Shown: positions 26,109 through 35,200, counted from the stretch's first letter. The stretch is 64,000 nt of DNA from Sulfitobacter sp. EhC04 (GCF_001650875.1 NZ_LXYI01000023.1:186001-250000), one strand, 5' to 3'. The notes: generated by a model from the sequence alone, not told the origin. Numbers and translations are program-made.

Positions 26109-27563
26109 GTAAATGCCAAAATACTCCGCCTGTTCCCATTCGGAAATCGTCAGGTGATAGCGGTCCCATTCCGCGCGCCGGATATAGGCAAGGTAATCGA
26201 CAAAAGCATCGCCCAGCATGTCGCGGTAGAATGACGCGCTTTCGAAATGCTGGATTGCGCTGAGCAGGCTGTCGGGCAACTGGGTGGCCGGGCCATCATA
26301 GGGGGTTTCGACCGGATCGGGCGCACGCAGCCCCCGATTCAGCCCGTCGAGGCCTGACAGGATCTGACTGGCAAAGAAATAATAGGGGTTGGCCGTCGTC
26401 TCCGCCACTCGGTTTTCGATCCGCGAGGCGGGGTCGCCGGGCTCCATCAGGGCGCGGATCATTGCACCACGGTTGTCGCGGCCCCATTGAATGCGGTCGG
26501 GGGCCAGTTGGTGCGGGCGGTAGCGCTTGTACCCGTTCACCGTCGGCGTGGTGAGCAGGCAGGATTCGCGGGCGTGGTCCAGCAGGCCCGCGATCCAGCC
26601 GCTGGCAGTGTCGGTGATCTTGCCCGCCGCAGGCGGGGTCAGAAGGTTCTCGCCGGTTGTCATGTCGACAAGCGACTGGTGCAGGTGCCATCCGCTGGCG
26701 GCAGCATTGGCGAGGTTCGGTTTGCACATGAAGGTCGCGTGCAGGCCACGCCGCGCGCAGGTCTCCTTCACCATGGCGCGGAACATCATCATGTTGTCCG
26801 CATGAGTCAGCGGATCGGCCGGATCGAAGGTGAATTCGAACTGGCTTGGCCCCATTTCGATCTCCATCGAGCGCAGGGGCAGGCCAAGCGCCTGACAATG
26901 GCGGCGCAGGTCGTCCAGCACGGGCTCCATCAGGTCATACTGCTGTTCGGTCAGGAACTGATAGCCCTGGGTGAGGTTGCGCGTCGCAGGGGGCTGGCCG
27001 GGCATCGTCGCATCGGTATGGTCGAGCCGTTCGGCTACCCGCTCGTATATCTGAAACTCGACCTCCAGCCCGACAACCAATGCGATGTTGTGCTCCGACA
27101 GGCGGGCAATCGCACGCTTGAGCACGTCACGTGGCGAGAAGGCCAGGGTCCCGCCGTCCTTTCCGTGCGGGTCGCAGAAGATCCAGGCGGATTTTGGTGA
27201 CCATGGCAGGATGCGGAAGGTGGCCGGGTCGGGCAACAACAGGATATCGCCTGCACCGGTCATGCCTCCAGGAATGTCGGAGTCATTTGACCATACCGGA
27301 AAGACGGTCTTGTGCGCGGTGTCCTTCAACAGAAGGGTAGACGGCATCGCGATGCCAGAGGTGAAGATCGAGGCCATCGCAGAGGCCACAATGGTCTTGC
27401 CCCGCAGAATGCCGTGCTGGTCGGCAAAAAGCACCCTGACTGTTTCGGTATCCGAGGCACTGATCTGTTCCAGCAACCCAACGGCGGCGCGGATTGCGTC
27501 ATCGTCCAGGAGACCCTTTTGTGCAAGTGCACCGCTGGCAATCTTTTCGTGTAACTGGCTCAT
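26106..27563 (-). CDS. Glutamine-synthetase-like enzyme (gamma-glutamyl amine ligase type)
   Basis: 485-residue GS-fold ligase. Typical motifs are present: GLEVEFQIYE, MEIEMGPSQFEF, SGWHLHQSL in place of the usual SGMHVHQS, KRYRPHQLAPD, WGRDNRGAMIR and RIENRVAETTANPYY. The length and N-terminus differ from housekeeping GlnA, and it belongs with PuuA/aniline-ligase-like enzymes that join glutamate to an amine using ATP. It lies 68 bases after the Rieske oxygenase gene on the same strand, so both are probably one operon. Its stop codon TAG is formed by the TA target plus the first base of the inserted element. The amine substrate is unknown. Confidence 0.88.
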   Translation of the reverse strand: MSQLHEKIASGALAQKGLLDDDAIRAAVGLLEQISASDTETVRVLFADQHGILRGKTIVASAMASIFTSGIAMPSTLLLKDTAHKTVFPVWSNDSDIPGGMTGAGDILLLPDPATFRILPWSPKSAWIFCDPHGKDGGTLAFSPRDVLKRAIARLSEHNIALVVGLEVEFQIYERVAERLDHTDATMPGQPPATRNLTQGYQFLTEQQYDLMEPVLDDLRRHCQALGLPLRSMEIEMGPSQFEFTFDPADPLTHADNMMMFRAMVKETCARRGLHATFMCKPNLANAAASGWHLHQSLVDMTTGENLLTPPAAGKITDTASGWIAGLLDHARESCLLTTPTVNGYKRYRPHQLAPDRIQWGRDNRGAMIRALMEPGDPASRIENRVAETTANPYYFFASQILSGLDGLNRGLRAPDPVETPYDGPATQLPDSLLSAIQHFESASFYRDMLGDAFVDYLAYIRRAEWDRYHLTISEWEQAEYFGIY

Positions 27564-27631
27564 ATCTGCCCTTCAGGTGGCGGCGTCAGGGAACTGCGCG
27601 TCAACCACCGGTACGATTCATCTTATGGCCA

Positions 27632-28951
27632 TCAGACCTTTGCGTCCCATCCCTTGCAAGCCTCGCGTCGTTCGGCATCGCTTTGCGTGAACGCCTCCTG
27701 CCAAGTGTCCCGCGTGCCGATGGTGTCGTTTGAGATCGGACCGTAGATGGTGCTGACATCGACGCCGTTGCACATGGGCAACGCGTCGGTGTTCCCCTCC
27801 TTGAGGCTGCTGATCGCTGCCCGCATCATGCGTCGGTATTTGATGATGGCGACATCGGTTTTGCCCAGATGTTCCTTGGTCCGGTCAAAGATCCGACCGG
27901 GGCTTTCGACTGCCCATTGGTCGTGCACATTGATGTCGAGCCCCATGCCGGTATAGGTTTCGCGGCTCTGCTCTTCGGGGTCGAAGCCATAGTCATTGCG
28001 CTTGTTCTTGATCGGGGCGTAATCTGGCAGCCGATGTTCCTTGAGACGCTGATCGCGCATCTTCTGCTTGTCGACGGGTTTGTCAAAGCTGGTGAACATC
28101 GAATACCAATAGCAGGTCTCGTCATCCACGGGCACATGCCACTGGGTGATGATCATCTCCCGCGACATGGGGATAGAGATTGCTTCGGGGAAGATCTGGT
28201 TGGTGATGCGCACATGGGTCCGGCCGTCTTCCATGTGGCGCAGGGCGATGATGCGCATACCGTAATCGGTTTCTTCGACCGTGATGTCGGGACGCGGATA
28301 ATCGCGCAGCAGCTTGGTCATCGGGATCTCGGTGTTGGCAGCCATGTCGCGGAACTGTTTGCCGTAGCTGTCGGCGGGGTCCTCATCCTGCAGGAAACGG
28401 TGCAGGAACGATGCATGCGCGGGGTCGATGCCCACCTCCATCGCCTGAAGCCAGTTGCATTCCCACAACCCCTTGAACGCAAAAACATGGCTTTCCGGCG
28501 CGCGGAAACAGTCGAAATTCGGGAAGGCCGGTGGCGCGCCCGGCCCCATATAGGCAAAGATGATGCCGTTTTTCTCGATCACCGGATATGAGGTGGTCTG
28601 GATCTGTTCATGCATCCGCGATCCTTCGGGTTCGCCGGGCTGTTCCACGCATTGACCACTGCGGTTGAAGTGCCAGCCGTGGAAGGGGCAGCGCAGCCCG
28701 TTATCTTCCAGCCGACCATAGCAAAGATCGGCACCCCGGTGCGGACAGCCGCGCGCGATCAGGCCAAGTTCGCCGTCGCTGTCACGAAACAGAACCAGAT
28801 CCTCGCCCAGCAGCCGGACCGGCACAACCGGGCGTTTGCCCGCCAGTTCATCGGTCAGGGCAGCAGGCTGCCAATAGCGGCGCATGACCTGCCCGGCATC
28901 GGTGCCGGGGCCGGTTCTTGTCAACGTTTCGTTAAGGTCCTGGCTGATCAT
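27632..28951 (-). CDS. Rieske non-heme iron oxygenase, alpha subunit (phthalate-dioxygenase/demethylase group)
   Basis: 439-residue oxygenase. The Rieske centre ligands are in CPHRGADL and CPFHGWHF (about residues 69-93). The mononuclear iron site is in MEVGIDPAHASFLHRF, with D-P-x-H and H as expected. The chain is single and long, with no beta-subunit gene nearby, which fits the homotrimeric group that hydroxylates or N/O-demethylates aromatic and quaternary amines. No dedicated reductase adjoins it; the ferredoxin and reductase at 49865-51363 sit with a P450 but could in principle be shared. It leads an operon with the GS-like gene and diverges from an IclR regulator. Confidence 0.92.
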   Translation of the reverse strand: MISQDLNETLTRTGPGTDAGQVMRRYWQPAALTDELAGKRPVVPVRLLGEDLVLFRDSDGELGLIARGCPHRGADLCYGRLEDNGLRCPFHGWHFNRSGQCVEQPGEPEGSRMHEQIQTTSYPVIEKNGIIFAYMGPGAPPAFPNFDCFRAPESHVFAFKGLWECNWLQAMEVGIDPAHASFLHRFLQDEDPADSYGKQFRDMAANTEIPMTKLLRDYPRPDITVEETDYGMRIIALRHMEDGRTHVRITNQIFPEAISIPMSREMIITQWHVPVDDETCYWYSMFTSFDKPVDKQKMRDQRLKEHRLPDYAPIKNKRNDYGFDPEEQSRETYTGMGLDINVHDQWAVESPGRIFDRTKEHLGKTDVAIIKYRRMMRAAISSLKEGNTDALPMCNGVDVSTIYGPISNDTIGTRDTWQEAFTQSDAERREACKGWDAKV

Positions 28952-29012
28952 GAGAAGTCTCCTTCAGATGGGTGGCTGAGCGTGTCATTACCTCGTATGG
29001 TTAAATAACGCA

Positions 29013-29098
29013 CAGATGGTACATTAACAATCTTTATGGCTGCCCCGTGGAAACTATGTTGGCTTATGGTTTGATAGCGCCCACGAATGTGCCATCTG
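29013..29098. promoter_or_regulatory. Pair of inverted 13-bp sites between the Rieske and IclR genes
   Basis: CAGATGGTACATT (29013-29025) is repeated inverted as AATGTGCCATCTG (29086-29098), twelve of thirteen bases matching. The centres are 73 bases apart, about seven helical turns, in the shared divergent promoter region. This fits a looped or paired operator for the IclR-type regulator encoded at 29128. Confidence 0.55.
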
Positions 29099-29127
29099 AA
29101 AGATATAGGGAAATTCAGGAGCCGCCC

Positions 29128-29928
29128 GTGACCGTTCGTCCAGACCCGTCGAAACATGAAATTGCGGATCGGGATATTTCCTCGACCTTCGTAAAGGGCA
29201 TGGCCGTCCTGAAAGCCTTTGACGACACTCATACCAGGCTCACCCTGGCAGAAATCGCGCAGCTTACCGGGCTTGACCGCGCTTCGGTTCGAAGGCTGAC
29301 CCTGACACTGGTCCATCTGGGCTATGTCGAACGGGACGGGAGGCACTTTTCCTTGTCCCCCCAGGTGCTGATCCTTGCAGGCAGTTTTCTGCGCGGCAAC
29401 CAGTTCGGCACACATATCCAACCGCTGCTCAATCGCTTTTCCTCGCGGATCGGGCAAACCGTTTCGCTGGCCATTCCTGACGGGAACTCGGCGGTCTATG
29501 TCGCCCAGTCGACAGCGCAGGAGGACGCGGTCTCTTTCGGGTTCACCGTTGGCAGCCGCTTGCCGCTACTTCACACAGCCATTGGCCGGATGATATTGGC
29601 ATTTGCGCCGCAGGACTGGGCGGAGGAGACAATCCGCGCCGTTCCGTTCGAACAATACACGCCGGAGACCACGATGGACCGCGGCGAAATTCTGAACAGG
29701 GTCCGGAACTGCAGGGCAGTTGGCTATGCCATTGTAGAGAACGAATTCGAACCGGGGGTGACTGGCTTTGCCACGCCTATTGGGGGGTTAAATGCGCTCA
29801 AAGCCGTGGTTGGCACGTCGATGCCGACCCTTGGCATTCGCAATGAGGAGGACCGCCTGCAGACGATCAGCCTTCTGCAACAGGTCGCGCAGGAACTGGG
29901 CCGGTCGCGACTGTTTTCCACCACCTGA
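29128..29928 (+). CDS. IclR-family transcriptional regulator
   Basis: 266-residue IclR protein: N-terminal winged HTH (FVKGMAVLKAFDD, LTLAEIAQLTGLDRASVRRL) and a C-terminal effector domain with SRLPLLHTAIGRMILA and GYAIVENEFEPGVTGFATPI, close to PcaR/PobR-type regulators. The GTG at 29128 was chosen because AGGAG ends 6 bases upstream; an earlier GTG (29047) would add 27 residues outside the fold and overlap one operator arm. It is divergent from the Rieske / GS-like operon, which it most likely controls in response to the substrate. Confidence 0.92.
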   Translation: MTVRPDPSKHEIADRDISSTFVKGMAVLKAFDDTHTRLTLAEIAQLTGLDRASVRRLTLTLVHLGYVERDGRHFSLSPQVLILAGSFLRGNQFGTHIQPLLNRFSSRIGQTVSLAIPDGNSAVYVAQSTAQEDAVSFGFTVGSRLPLLHTAIGRMILAFAPQDWAEETIRAVPFEQYTPETTMDRGEILNRVRNCRAVGYAIVENEFEPGVTGFATPIGGLNALKAVVGTSMPTLGIRNEEDRLQTISLLQQVAQELGRSRLFSTT

Positions 29929-30034
29929 TCCAGGCGCTTTGGCCTGTAGCGGTACGGGCTGGATTGATGACCCGGCCCCGACAACGCACAGGAACTCGTC
30001 GGCATTCGCACCTGATCGCAGGTGAAAAGTTCTG

Positions 30035-30724
30035 CTAGGCCAGGTCGTCCGGGCAGATCAGGTCAGCGACATCGCCGTCGATTTGCAATGGCGCACCCGT
30101 GACGGACTGCAACTCTTCCAGGGTTACGGCGGGCACTTTCTCCCGCAGGACAAAGCGGCCATCGACCACATCCACCACGGCGAGAGAGGTATATATCCGT
30201 GTCACGCAGGCAACGCCGGTGAGGGGCAGGGTGCATTCAGACACCAGTTTCGGCGCACCATCCTTGGTCACATGATCGGTCAGCACTGCGACGCGTTTCG
30301 CGCTCTGCACCAGATCCATGGCACCGCCGACCGCAGGAATGCCGCCCTTGCCGGTGGACCAGTTCGCCAGGTCGCCGTTCTGCGCAATCTCGTATGCCCC
30401 AAGGATTGCAACATCCAGATGTCCGCCCCGCACCATCGCGAAACTGTCGGCGTGGTGGAAAAAGGCTGTTCCCGGCTTTAGCGTGACGGCCTTCTTGCCT
30501 GCATTGATCAGATCCCAATCTTCGTCACCACGGGCAGGGGCGGCGCCAAAGTCGAGGATTCCGTTCTCGGTGTGAAAGACAGCCTGCCGCCCCGGCGGTT
30601 GGAACTGCGCCACCATTTCGGGAAATCCGATCCCGAGATTGACGTAAGCGCCGTCTTCGATGTCCTGCGCCGCGCGCCATGCGATCTGGGCGTTGCTCAG
30701 CTTTGCGTGGGAAATTTCGGTCAT
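30035..30724 (-). CDS. 3-oxoacid (3-oxoadipate type) CoA-transferase, subunit B
   Basis: 229-residue beta subunit of a class I CoA-transferase. The catalytic glutamate lies in HTENGILDFG (about residue 53) and GKGGIPAVGGAMDL is typical of PcaJ/ScoB. With subunit A it moves CoA from succinyl-CoA to 3-oxoadipate or acetoacetate-like acids. Its ATG overlaps the subunit A stop on the minus strand (ATGA). No thiolase or other beta-ketoadipate gene is present in the window. Confidence 0.92.
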   Translation of the reverse strand: MTEISHAKLSNAQIAWRAAQDIEDGAYVNLGIGFPEMVAQFQPPGRQAVFHTENGILDFGAAPARGDEDWDLINAGKKAVTLKPGTAFFHHADSFAMVRGGHLDVAILGAYEIAQNGDLANWSTGKGGIPAVGGAMDLVQSAKRVAVLTDHVTKDGAPKLVSECTLPLTGVACVTRIYTSLAVVDVVDGRFVLREKVPAVTLEELQSVTGAPLQIDGDVADLICPDDLA

Positions 30725-31428
30725 GGATAGACGGCCTCCGCCCGGTTTAGGTCTTCTTCCTGCGCGGGTGCGGACACTTCGACAATTTTTTGAACGAAGA
30801 TACCCGGCGTCACGACATGTTCGGGATCGATGCCGCCCAGCGGGACGATCCGCGATACCTGTGCGATGGTTGTGGTTGCTGCCGTGGCCATGATCGGGTT
30901 GAAGTTCCGCGCGGCCATCCGGTAGGTCATGTTACCATGCGGGTCGGCCAATTCCCCCTTGATCAAGGCAAAATCGGCCTTGAGCCATTTTTCACGCACA
31001 TAAGACCGGCCTTCGAAAACCTCTGTCGGTTTGCCTTCGGCCACCTGGGTGCCAAAGGCGGTGGGCGTGAAAAACGCCGGTATACCCGCACCACCTGCCC
31101 GTATCCGCTCTGCCAGCGTACCCTGTGGAACGATCTCAAGCTCGATCCGGCCTGCCTTGTAGGCTTCGACAAAGACGGAAGGATCGGAAGAGCGCGGAAA
31201 GGAGCAGATCAGCTTGTCGACACGGCCCTGTTCGATCAGTGCCGCCAGGCCGACATGGCCGTTGCCTGCATTGTTTTTGATAATCGTCAGGTGCCGCGCA
31301 CCCTGGTCGATCAGCGCGTGAACCAGTTCGATCGGCGCACCAGAGCCGCCGAAACCGCCGATCATCACGGTCGCCCCGTCCGGGATGACCGAAACAGCAT
31401 CGGCCAGCGATGGGAATGTCTTGTCCAT
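30721..31428 (-). CDS. 3-oxoacid (3-oxoadipate type) CoA-transferase, subunit A
   Basis: 235-residue alpha subunit with the CoA-transferase 1 signature GGFGGSGAPIELVHAL and IIKNNAGNGHVGLAALIEQG, as in PcaI/ScoA. ATG 31428 has AGGAG 7 bases upstream; the open frame before it contains no family sequence. It is the first gene of a two-gene operon and divergent from an IclR regulator of the PcaR kind, the common arrangement for beta-ketoadipate genes, so 3-oxoadipate is the favoured substrate. Acetoacetate cannot be excluded. Confidence 0.92.
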   Translation of the reverse strand: MDKTFPSLADAVSVIPDGATVMIGGFGGSGAPIELVHALIDQGARHLTIIKNNAGNGHVGLAALIEQGRVDKLICSFPRSSDPSVFVEAYKAGRIELEIVPQGTLAERIRAGGAGIPAFFTPTAFGTQVAEGKPTEVFEGRSYVREKWLKADFALIKGELADPHGNMTYRMAARNFNPIMATAATTTIAQVSRIVPLGGIDPEHVVTPGIFVQKIVEVSAPAQEEDLNRAEAVYP

Positions 31429-31483
31429 TGGGTGTCTCCTCGCGTTTTGGTAAGCCCTGAGCCGCAGCAGGCACCAGACGAAA

Positions 31484-31532
31484 TGTTCACATGTTGACTT
31501 TTGTTCACATGCTGCCATCAGTTGTTCGCATG
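31484..31532. promoter_or_regulatory. Three direct repeats TGTTCACATG between the CoA-transferase and IclR genes
   Basis: TGTTCACATG occurs at 31484-31493 and 31502-31511, and as TGTTCGCATG at 31523-31532, spaced 18 and 21 bases (about two helical turns). The last copy contains the start codon assigned to the IclR gene. This looks like an operator array for autoregulation and control of the divergent CoA-transferase operon. Confidence 0.65.
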
Positions 31533-32288
31533 GTGAACAGAACGGATTTCATTGCATCTTTGGCCAAGGGGCTGCGCGTGCTGGAATGTTTCCGGGCCGA
31601 AACTCCACGCCAGTCTGTCGCCGAAGCGGCTGCTGCGACAGGGCTCGACCGGGCAACTGCACGCCGCTGTCTACTGACGTTTACCGAACTTGGCTATGCG
31701 GAATACGATGGTAAATATTTCCAGCTCACACCCCGTGTGCTGCGGCTCGGGATGGGGGCCCTGGCGGCCCTGCCGTTGCCGCAGATCGTGCAGCCTTGGC
31801 TAGATCAGCTTTCCGCCCGTACCGGGCAGTCCTCCTCGGTGTCGGTCCTGGACGAAACAGACATCGTATATATCGCCCGTTCGGCGGCCACGCGGATCAT
31901 GTCCATCGGGCTGATGCCGGGTTCGCGCCTGCCAGCGCATTGCACCTCCATGGGCCGGGTGCTGTTGGGTGCTCTGCCCGAGGACGAGGCGCGCAAATGG
32001 ATCGACCGCACCGACCTTGCACCGCGCACCCCGCGCAGCCTCACCAACCCGGACGCGATCATGGCGGAACTTGCGATGGTGCGCGAACAGGGATTTTCCG
32101 TCATCGACCAAGAGGTAGAGATCGGCCTGCGGTCAATCGCGGTGCCGCTTTATGACATTCGCGGACGCATCGTCGCGGCACTGAACCTTGGCATCGCGGC
32201 AACAGATGCGCCCGCATCGGAGTTGCCCGACCGCTTCCTTGCCCCGCTGCGCGAGGTCCAGTCAGGGCTGCAGCGGGTTCTGCAATAG
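31530..32288 (+). CDS. IclR-family regulator, PcaR-like
   Basis: About 252 residues. The N-terminal HTH is FIASLAKGLRVLECF with ATGLDRATARRCLLTF; the effector domain has GSRLPAHCTSMGRVLLGAL and QEVEIGLRSIAVPL, strongly PcaR/PcaU-like. These proteins activate or repress beta-ketoadipate genes with 3-oxoadipate as effector. ATG 31530 (MVNRTDFIASLAKG) gives the family's normal N-terminus; in-frame ATGs at 31491 and 31509 are alternatives. No clear ribosome-binding site precedes any of them, so a leaderless transcript is possible. Confidence 0.9.
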   Translation: MVNRTDFIASLAKGLRVLECFRAETPRQSVAEAAAATGLDRATARRCLLTFTELGYAEYDGKYFQLTPRVLRLGMGALAALPLPQIVQPWLDQLSARTGQSSSVSVLDETDIVYIARSAATRIMSIGLMPGSRLPAHCTSMGRVLLGALPEDEARKWIDRTDLAPRTPRSLTNPDAIMAELAMVREQGFSVIDQEVEIGLRSIAVPLYDIRGRIVAALNLGIAATDAPASELPDRFLAPLREVQSGLQRVLQ

Positions 32289-32316
32289 GCACCCCGTCTG
32301 ATCGCCAGACGTCCGA

Positions 32317-33807
32317 TCAGTCGAAGGTCAGGAATTCGTCAGCCTGCGACAGCGGCGGGGCGGCGCGCAGGGCGGCAAAGTCGGGGCCGGGGACAGCCAT
32401 ATCTGTGCCTTCGATGATCGCCTCCAGCTCGGCAGCGACAGCCAGCACGCCCAGATCGTCGTGACGACGGCCCACGATTTGCAGACCAAATGGCATGCCG
32501 TTCGCATCCATCCCGCAAGGGATGGTGATCGACGGATGCCCCGGAATGGTCGAGGCATAGGCCAGTGCCAGCCAGCGATAGTAGCTTTTGGTCGGCGTGC
32601 CATCAATTTCGGTCGGATACAGCTCGCGCCACGGGCGGGGGCTGAGGGTGACGGCCGGCGAGATGATGAAGTCGTGCGATTCAAAAAACGCCTGCCAGGC
32701 GCGGTGATAGCGGCTTTGGGAGAACAACGCCTGGGCCACGTCTTCGGCGGAATAGCTGCGGCCTTCGCGGACGTTGTCAGCGACGTTGGGGCCGACCAGA
32801 TCGGGGGTTTCGTCAAACAGCCGCGCGTGGATGCCAAGGAATTGCACGCCGCGCAGCACCGAAAAGATGCTGTCGGCGTCGGTGCAATCGGGGGTGGCGT
32901 CCTGCACCCGCCCCAGAAACGGGCTCAACTTGGGCAGGATGGCGCGGAAATGGTCGCGGATCAGCGTTTCAGTGGGGGCAAAGCCGTAATCCTCGGTCAC
33001 CGCGATGCGCAGGGATGTCAGATCACGGCGCGGCAGGGTGGCAAAGCTGGCTGCATCCCATGGGGTGCGCCCGTCGATCACGGTGGTGAACGGATCGTTG
33101 CGGTCGGGCCGGGCCAGCACCGACAGCATCAGCCCCGCATCGGCCACGCTGCGCGCCATCGGGCCGGATGTGGGCATGGGGATCAGCCCCGCCGCGCGGG
33201 TGTTGCCCGGCACCACGCCGGGGCTGGGCCGAAAGCCGACGATGCCGCAATAGGCGGCCGGATTGCGCAGGCTGCCGCCGGTGTCCGATCCGGTGGCCAG
33301 TGGTGCATATTCGCAGGCCAGCGCCACCGCCGAGCCGCCCGATGATCCAGCGCAGGTGCGCGTCAGGTCATAGGGGTTTGCGGTCACCCCGTTGACGCGG
33401 TTGCGGGTGTTGCCGCCCGCGCTCCATTCCGGCGTGTTGGTCTTGCCCATCGGCAATCCGCCCGCCTGGCGCATCGCCGCGACAATCGCGTCGTCGCCGG
33501 TGGCGAGGTTGTCGGCAAAAGCCTCGGACCCGTAGGTGGTGGGCAGGTCCGCCACGTCAATCATATCCTTCACCGCAAAGGGCAGCCCGTGCAATGCGCC
33601 CAGCGGCGCGCCGGACATTACGGCAATTTCCGCCTGTCGTGCGCCGGTCAGCATGGCATCAAAGTCGCGGGCGATCAGGGCGTTCACCGCATGGTCCAAT
33701 GTCTCGACCCGCGCGATACAGGCCTGGGTCAGCTCGACCGGCGACAATTGTTTGCGCGCGATCATCTGGCGGGCTTCGATGGCACCAAGGGTGGCGGGGT
33801 TGGTCAC
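32317..33807 (-). CDS. Amidase, amidase-signature family
   Basis: 496-residue amidase-signature hydrolase with the complete Ser-cisSer-Lys triad: lysine in LPFAVKDMIDV, cis-serine in CAGSSGGSAVA, nucleophilic serine in TGSDTGGSLRNPAAY. It hydrolyses an amide to acid and ammonia or amine; malonamidase E2 and indole-acetamide hydrolase are characterised relatives in this superfamily. The start is a GTG at 33807 with AAAGGA upstream, five bases after the preceding gene's stop; the open frame further upstream lies within that gene. Last gene of the seven-gene transporter operon under the MatR-type operator. A malonamate or malonyl-amide substrate is attractive but inferred. Confidence 0.9.
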   Translation of the reverse strand: MTNPATLGAIEARQMIARKQLSPVELTQACIARVETLDHAVNALIARDFDAMLTGARQAEIAVMSGAPLGALHGLPFAVKDMIDVADLPTTYGSEAFADNLATGDDAIVAAMRQAGGLPMGKTNTPEWSAGGNTRNRVNGVTANPYDLTRTCAGSSGGSAVALACEYAPLATGSDTGGSLRNPAAYCGIVGFRPSPGVVPGNTRAAGLIPMPTSGPMARSVADAGLMLSVLARPDRNDPFTTVIDGRTPWDAASFATLPRRDLTSLRIAVTEDYGFAPTETLIRDHFRAILPKLSPFLGRVQDATPDCTDADSIFSVLRGVQFLGIHARLFDETPDLVGPNVADNVREGRSYSAEDVAQALFSQSRYHRAWQAFFESHDFIISPAVTLSPRPWRELYPTEIDGTPTKSYYRWLALAYASTIPGHPSITIPCGMDANGMPFGLQIVGRRHDDLGVLAVAAELEAIIEGTDMAVPGPDFAALRAAPPLSQADEFLTFD

Positions 33808-33812
33808 GGGGA

Positions 33813-35200
33813 TCAGTCCTTTGGCAGGCCCTGTTCGGCCAGATCGGCGAACAATCCGGTCATCGCCACTAGCGCCTGACGCGACAGCGGTTTCAGGACG
33901 TGTTCGTTGGGGGCATGCTGCGAACAGCCCGCATAGGAATGCGGCACCCAGATTGTCGGCAGGCCCAGCACTTCGGCAAAGCAATCGTTGGGCAGGGAGC
34001 CGCCTAGGTTGGGCAGGATGTCGGGGGCGACCCCCAGGCTTTTTTCAATCGAGGCGGTCGCAAAGCGGACCATCGGGTGGTCGGGGTCCAGCCGTGTCGC
34101 GGGGAAGCTGTTGCGGCTGTGTTCAACGATCTCGACCTTGCCAAGCCTTCGCGGTCCAGATGGCGGCGCAGGGCGGGCAGGACGTCGTCCACCTCGGTGC
34201 CAACCACAAAGCGCAGCTGGCAGGTGGCGCGGGCCGAGCCTGCGATGGCGTTCAGCGGCGCGGCGGGCACGCCTGCGCTCATCGCCAGAATGGCAAAACT
34301 GTTCCAACCGAACACGCGTTCGGCAGGGGTCAGATCCTGTTCGCCCCAATCGGCGTCAAGGTCGATGCCAGTGTCATGGGCGGGCAGGGAGGCCAGCACC
34401 TCGCGGATGCGGGGTGTCAGGCTGGTGGGGCGCCATTCCGGGATGCGGATCTGCCCCTTGGCATCGGTGATGCTGGCCAGTGCATGCGACAGGATCATCG
34501 CGGGGTCGGCAAGCAGACCGCCGAAGTTGCCCGAATGGTTGGCCCCTTCGCGCAGGTTGACCTCAAGATCAAAGCTGGTGCCGCCGCGCGATCCGGTAAA
34601 GATGGTGGGCGCGGCAGGGCGCAGGCGCGGGCCGTCGGAGGCGATGAACACATCGGCTTTCAGAAGCTCGGAGTTGGCGGCGCAGAATTCTTTCAGCCCC
34701 GGTGATCCCGCCTCTTCGCCCATTTCGATGATGACCTTGGCGTTGAACCCCAAGCGCCCCTGCGCCTTGATCACGGCACCCATGGCGCGCAGATTGATCA
34801 GGTGCTGGACCTTGTTGTCGGCCGCACCGCGCCCGTACAGGCGGTCGCCTTCCTCGATCAGCTCGAACGGTGTCAGCCCCTCGCGCCACTGGTCTTCCTG
34901 CGCGCGCACCACATCGCCGTGGCCATAGCTGAGGACCGTTGGCAGGGCCGCATCCTCGATCCGTTCGGCGGTCAGGATCGGCGGGCCGTCGGGCGCGGGG
35001 TTGTCGTGAAACTGGCAGGTAAATCCCATCGCTTCCAGCATCGGGGCCATGTCGTCGTGCAGATAGGCGTGCAGGTGCGGCTTGCCGCGCGCATCCTGGC
35101 TTTCTGTCGGGCGCGACACCAGCGTGGCCAGATCGCGCTGGAAATCACCGCTGTCGAAATAGGTTTCGATGTGGGCGCGGGCGATGTTGTGCAGGGTCAT
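33813..35200 (-). pseudogene. M20-family metallopeptidase/amidohydrolase, interrupted by a frameshift
   Basis: Two adjacent frames together make a full-length M20 hydrolase of about 462 residues. The first part (from 35200) has the metal motifs SYGHGDVV, YGRGAADNKVQHL and EMGEEAGSPGL plus the dimerisation domain, and runs to DREGL. It then shifts to nonsense, while the correct continuation KVEIVEHSRNSFP ... GGSLPNDCFAEVLG ... CSQHAPNEH is in another frame. The break is at about 34141-34142, where one G seems to be missing (CTTGGCAAGG instead of CTTGGGCAAGG). As read, the product would lack the last zinc-ligand histidine. Either a real recent mutation or a sequencing error. It overlaps the gamma-glutamyltransferase stop, as an intact operon member would. 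Confidence 0.85.

Noticed and set aside
26106-27563. Housekeeping glutamine synthetase (glnA)
   Set aside because: The sequence departs from GlnA at the HxHQ region and N-terminus, there is no glnB, and it is in an operon with a Rieske oxygenase.
31484-31532. Short CRISPR array
   Set aside because: Three 10-bp repeats with 8-11-base spacers and no cas genes; the position between divergent genes fits an operator array.
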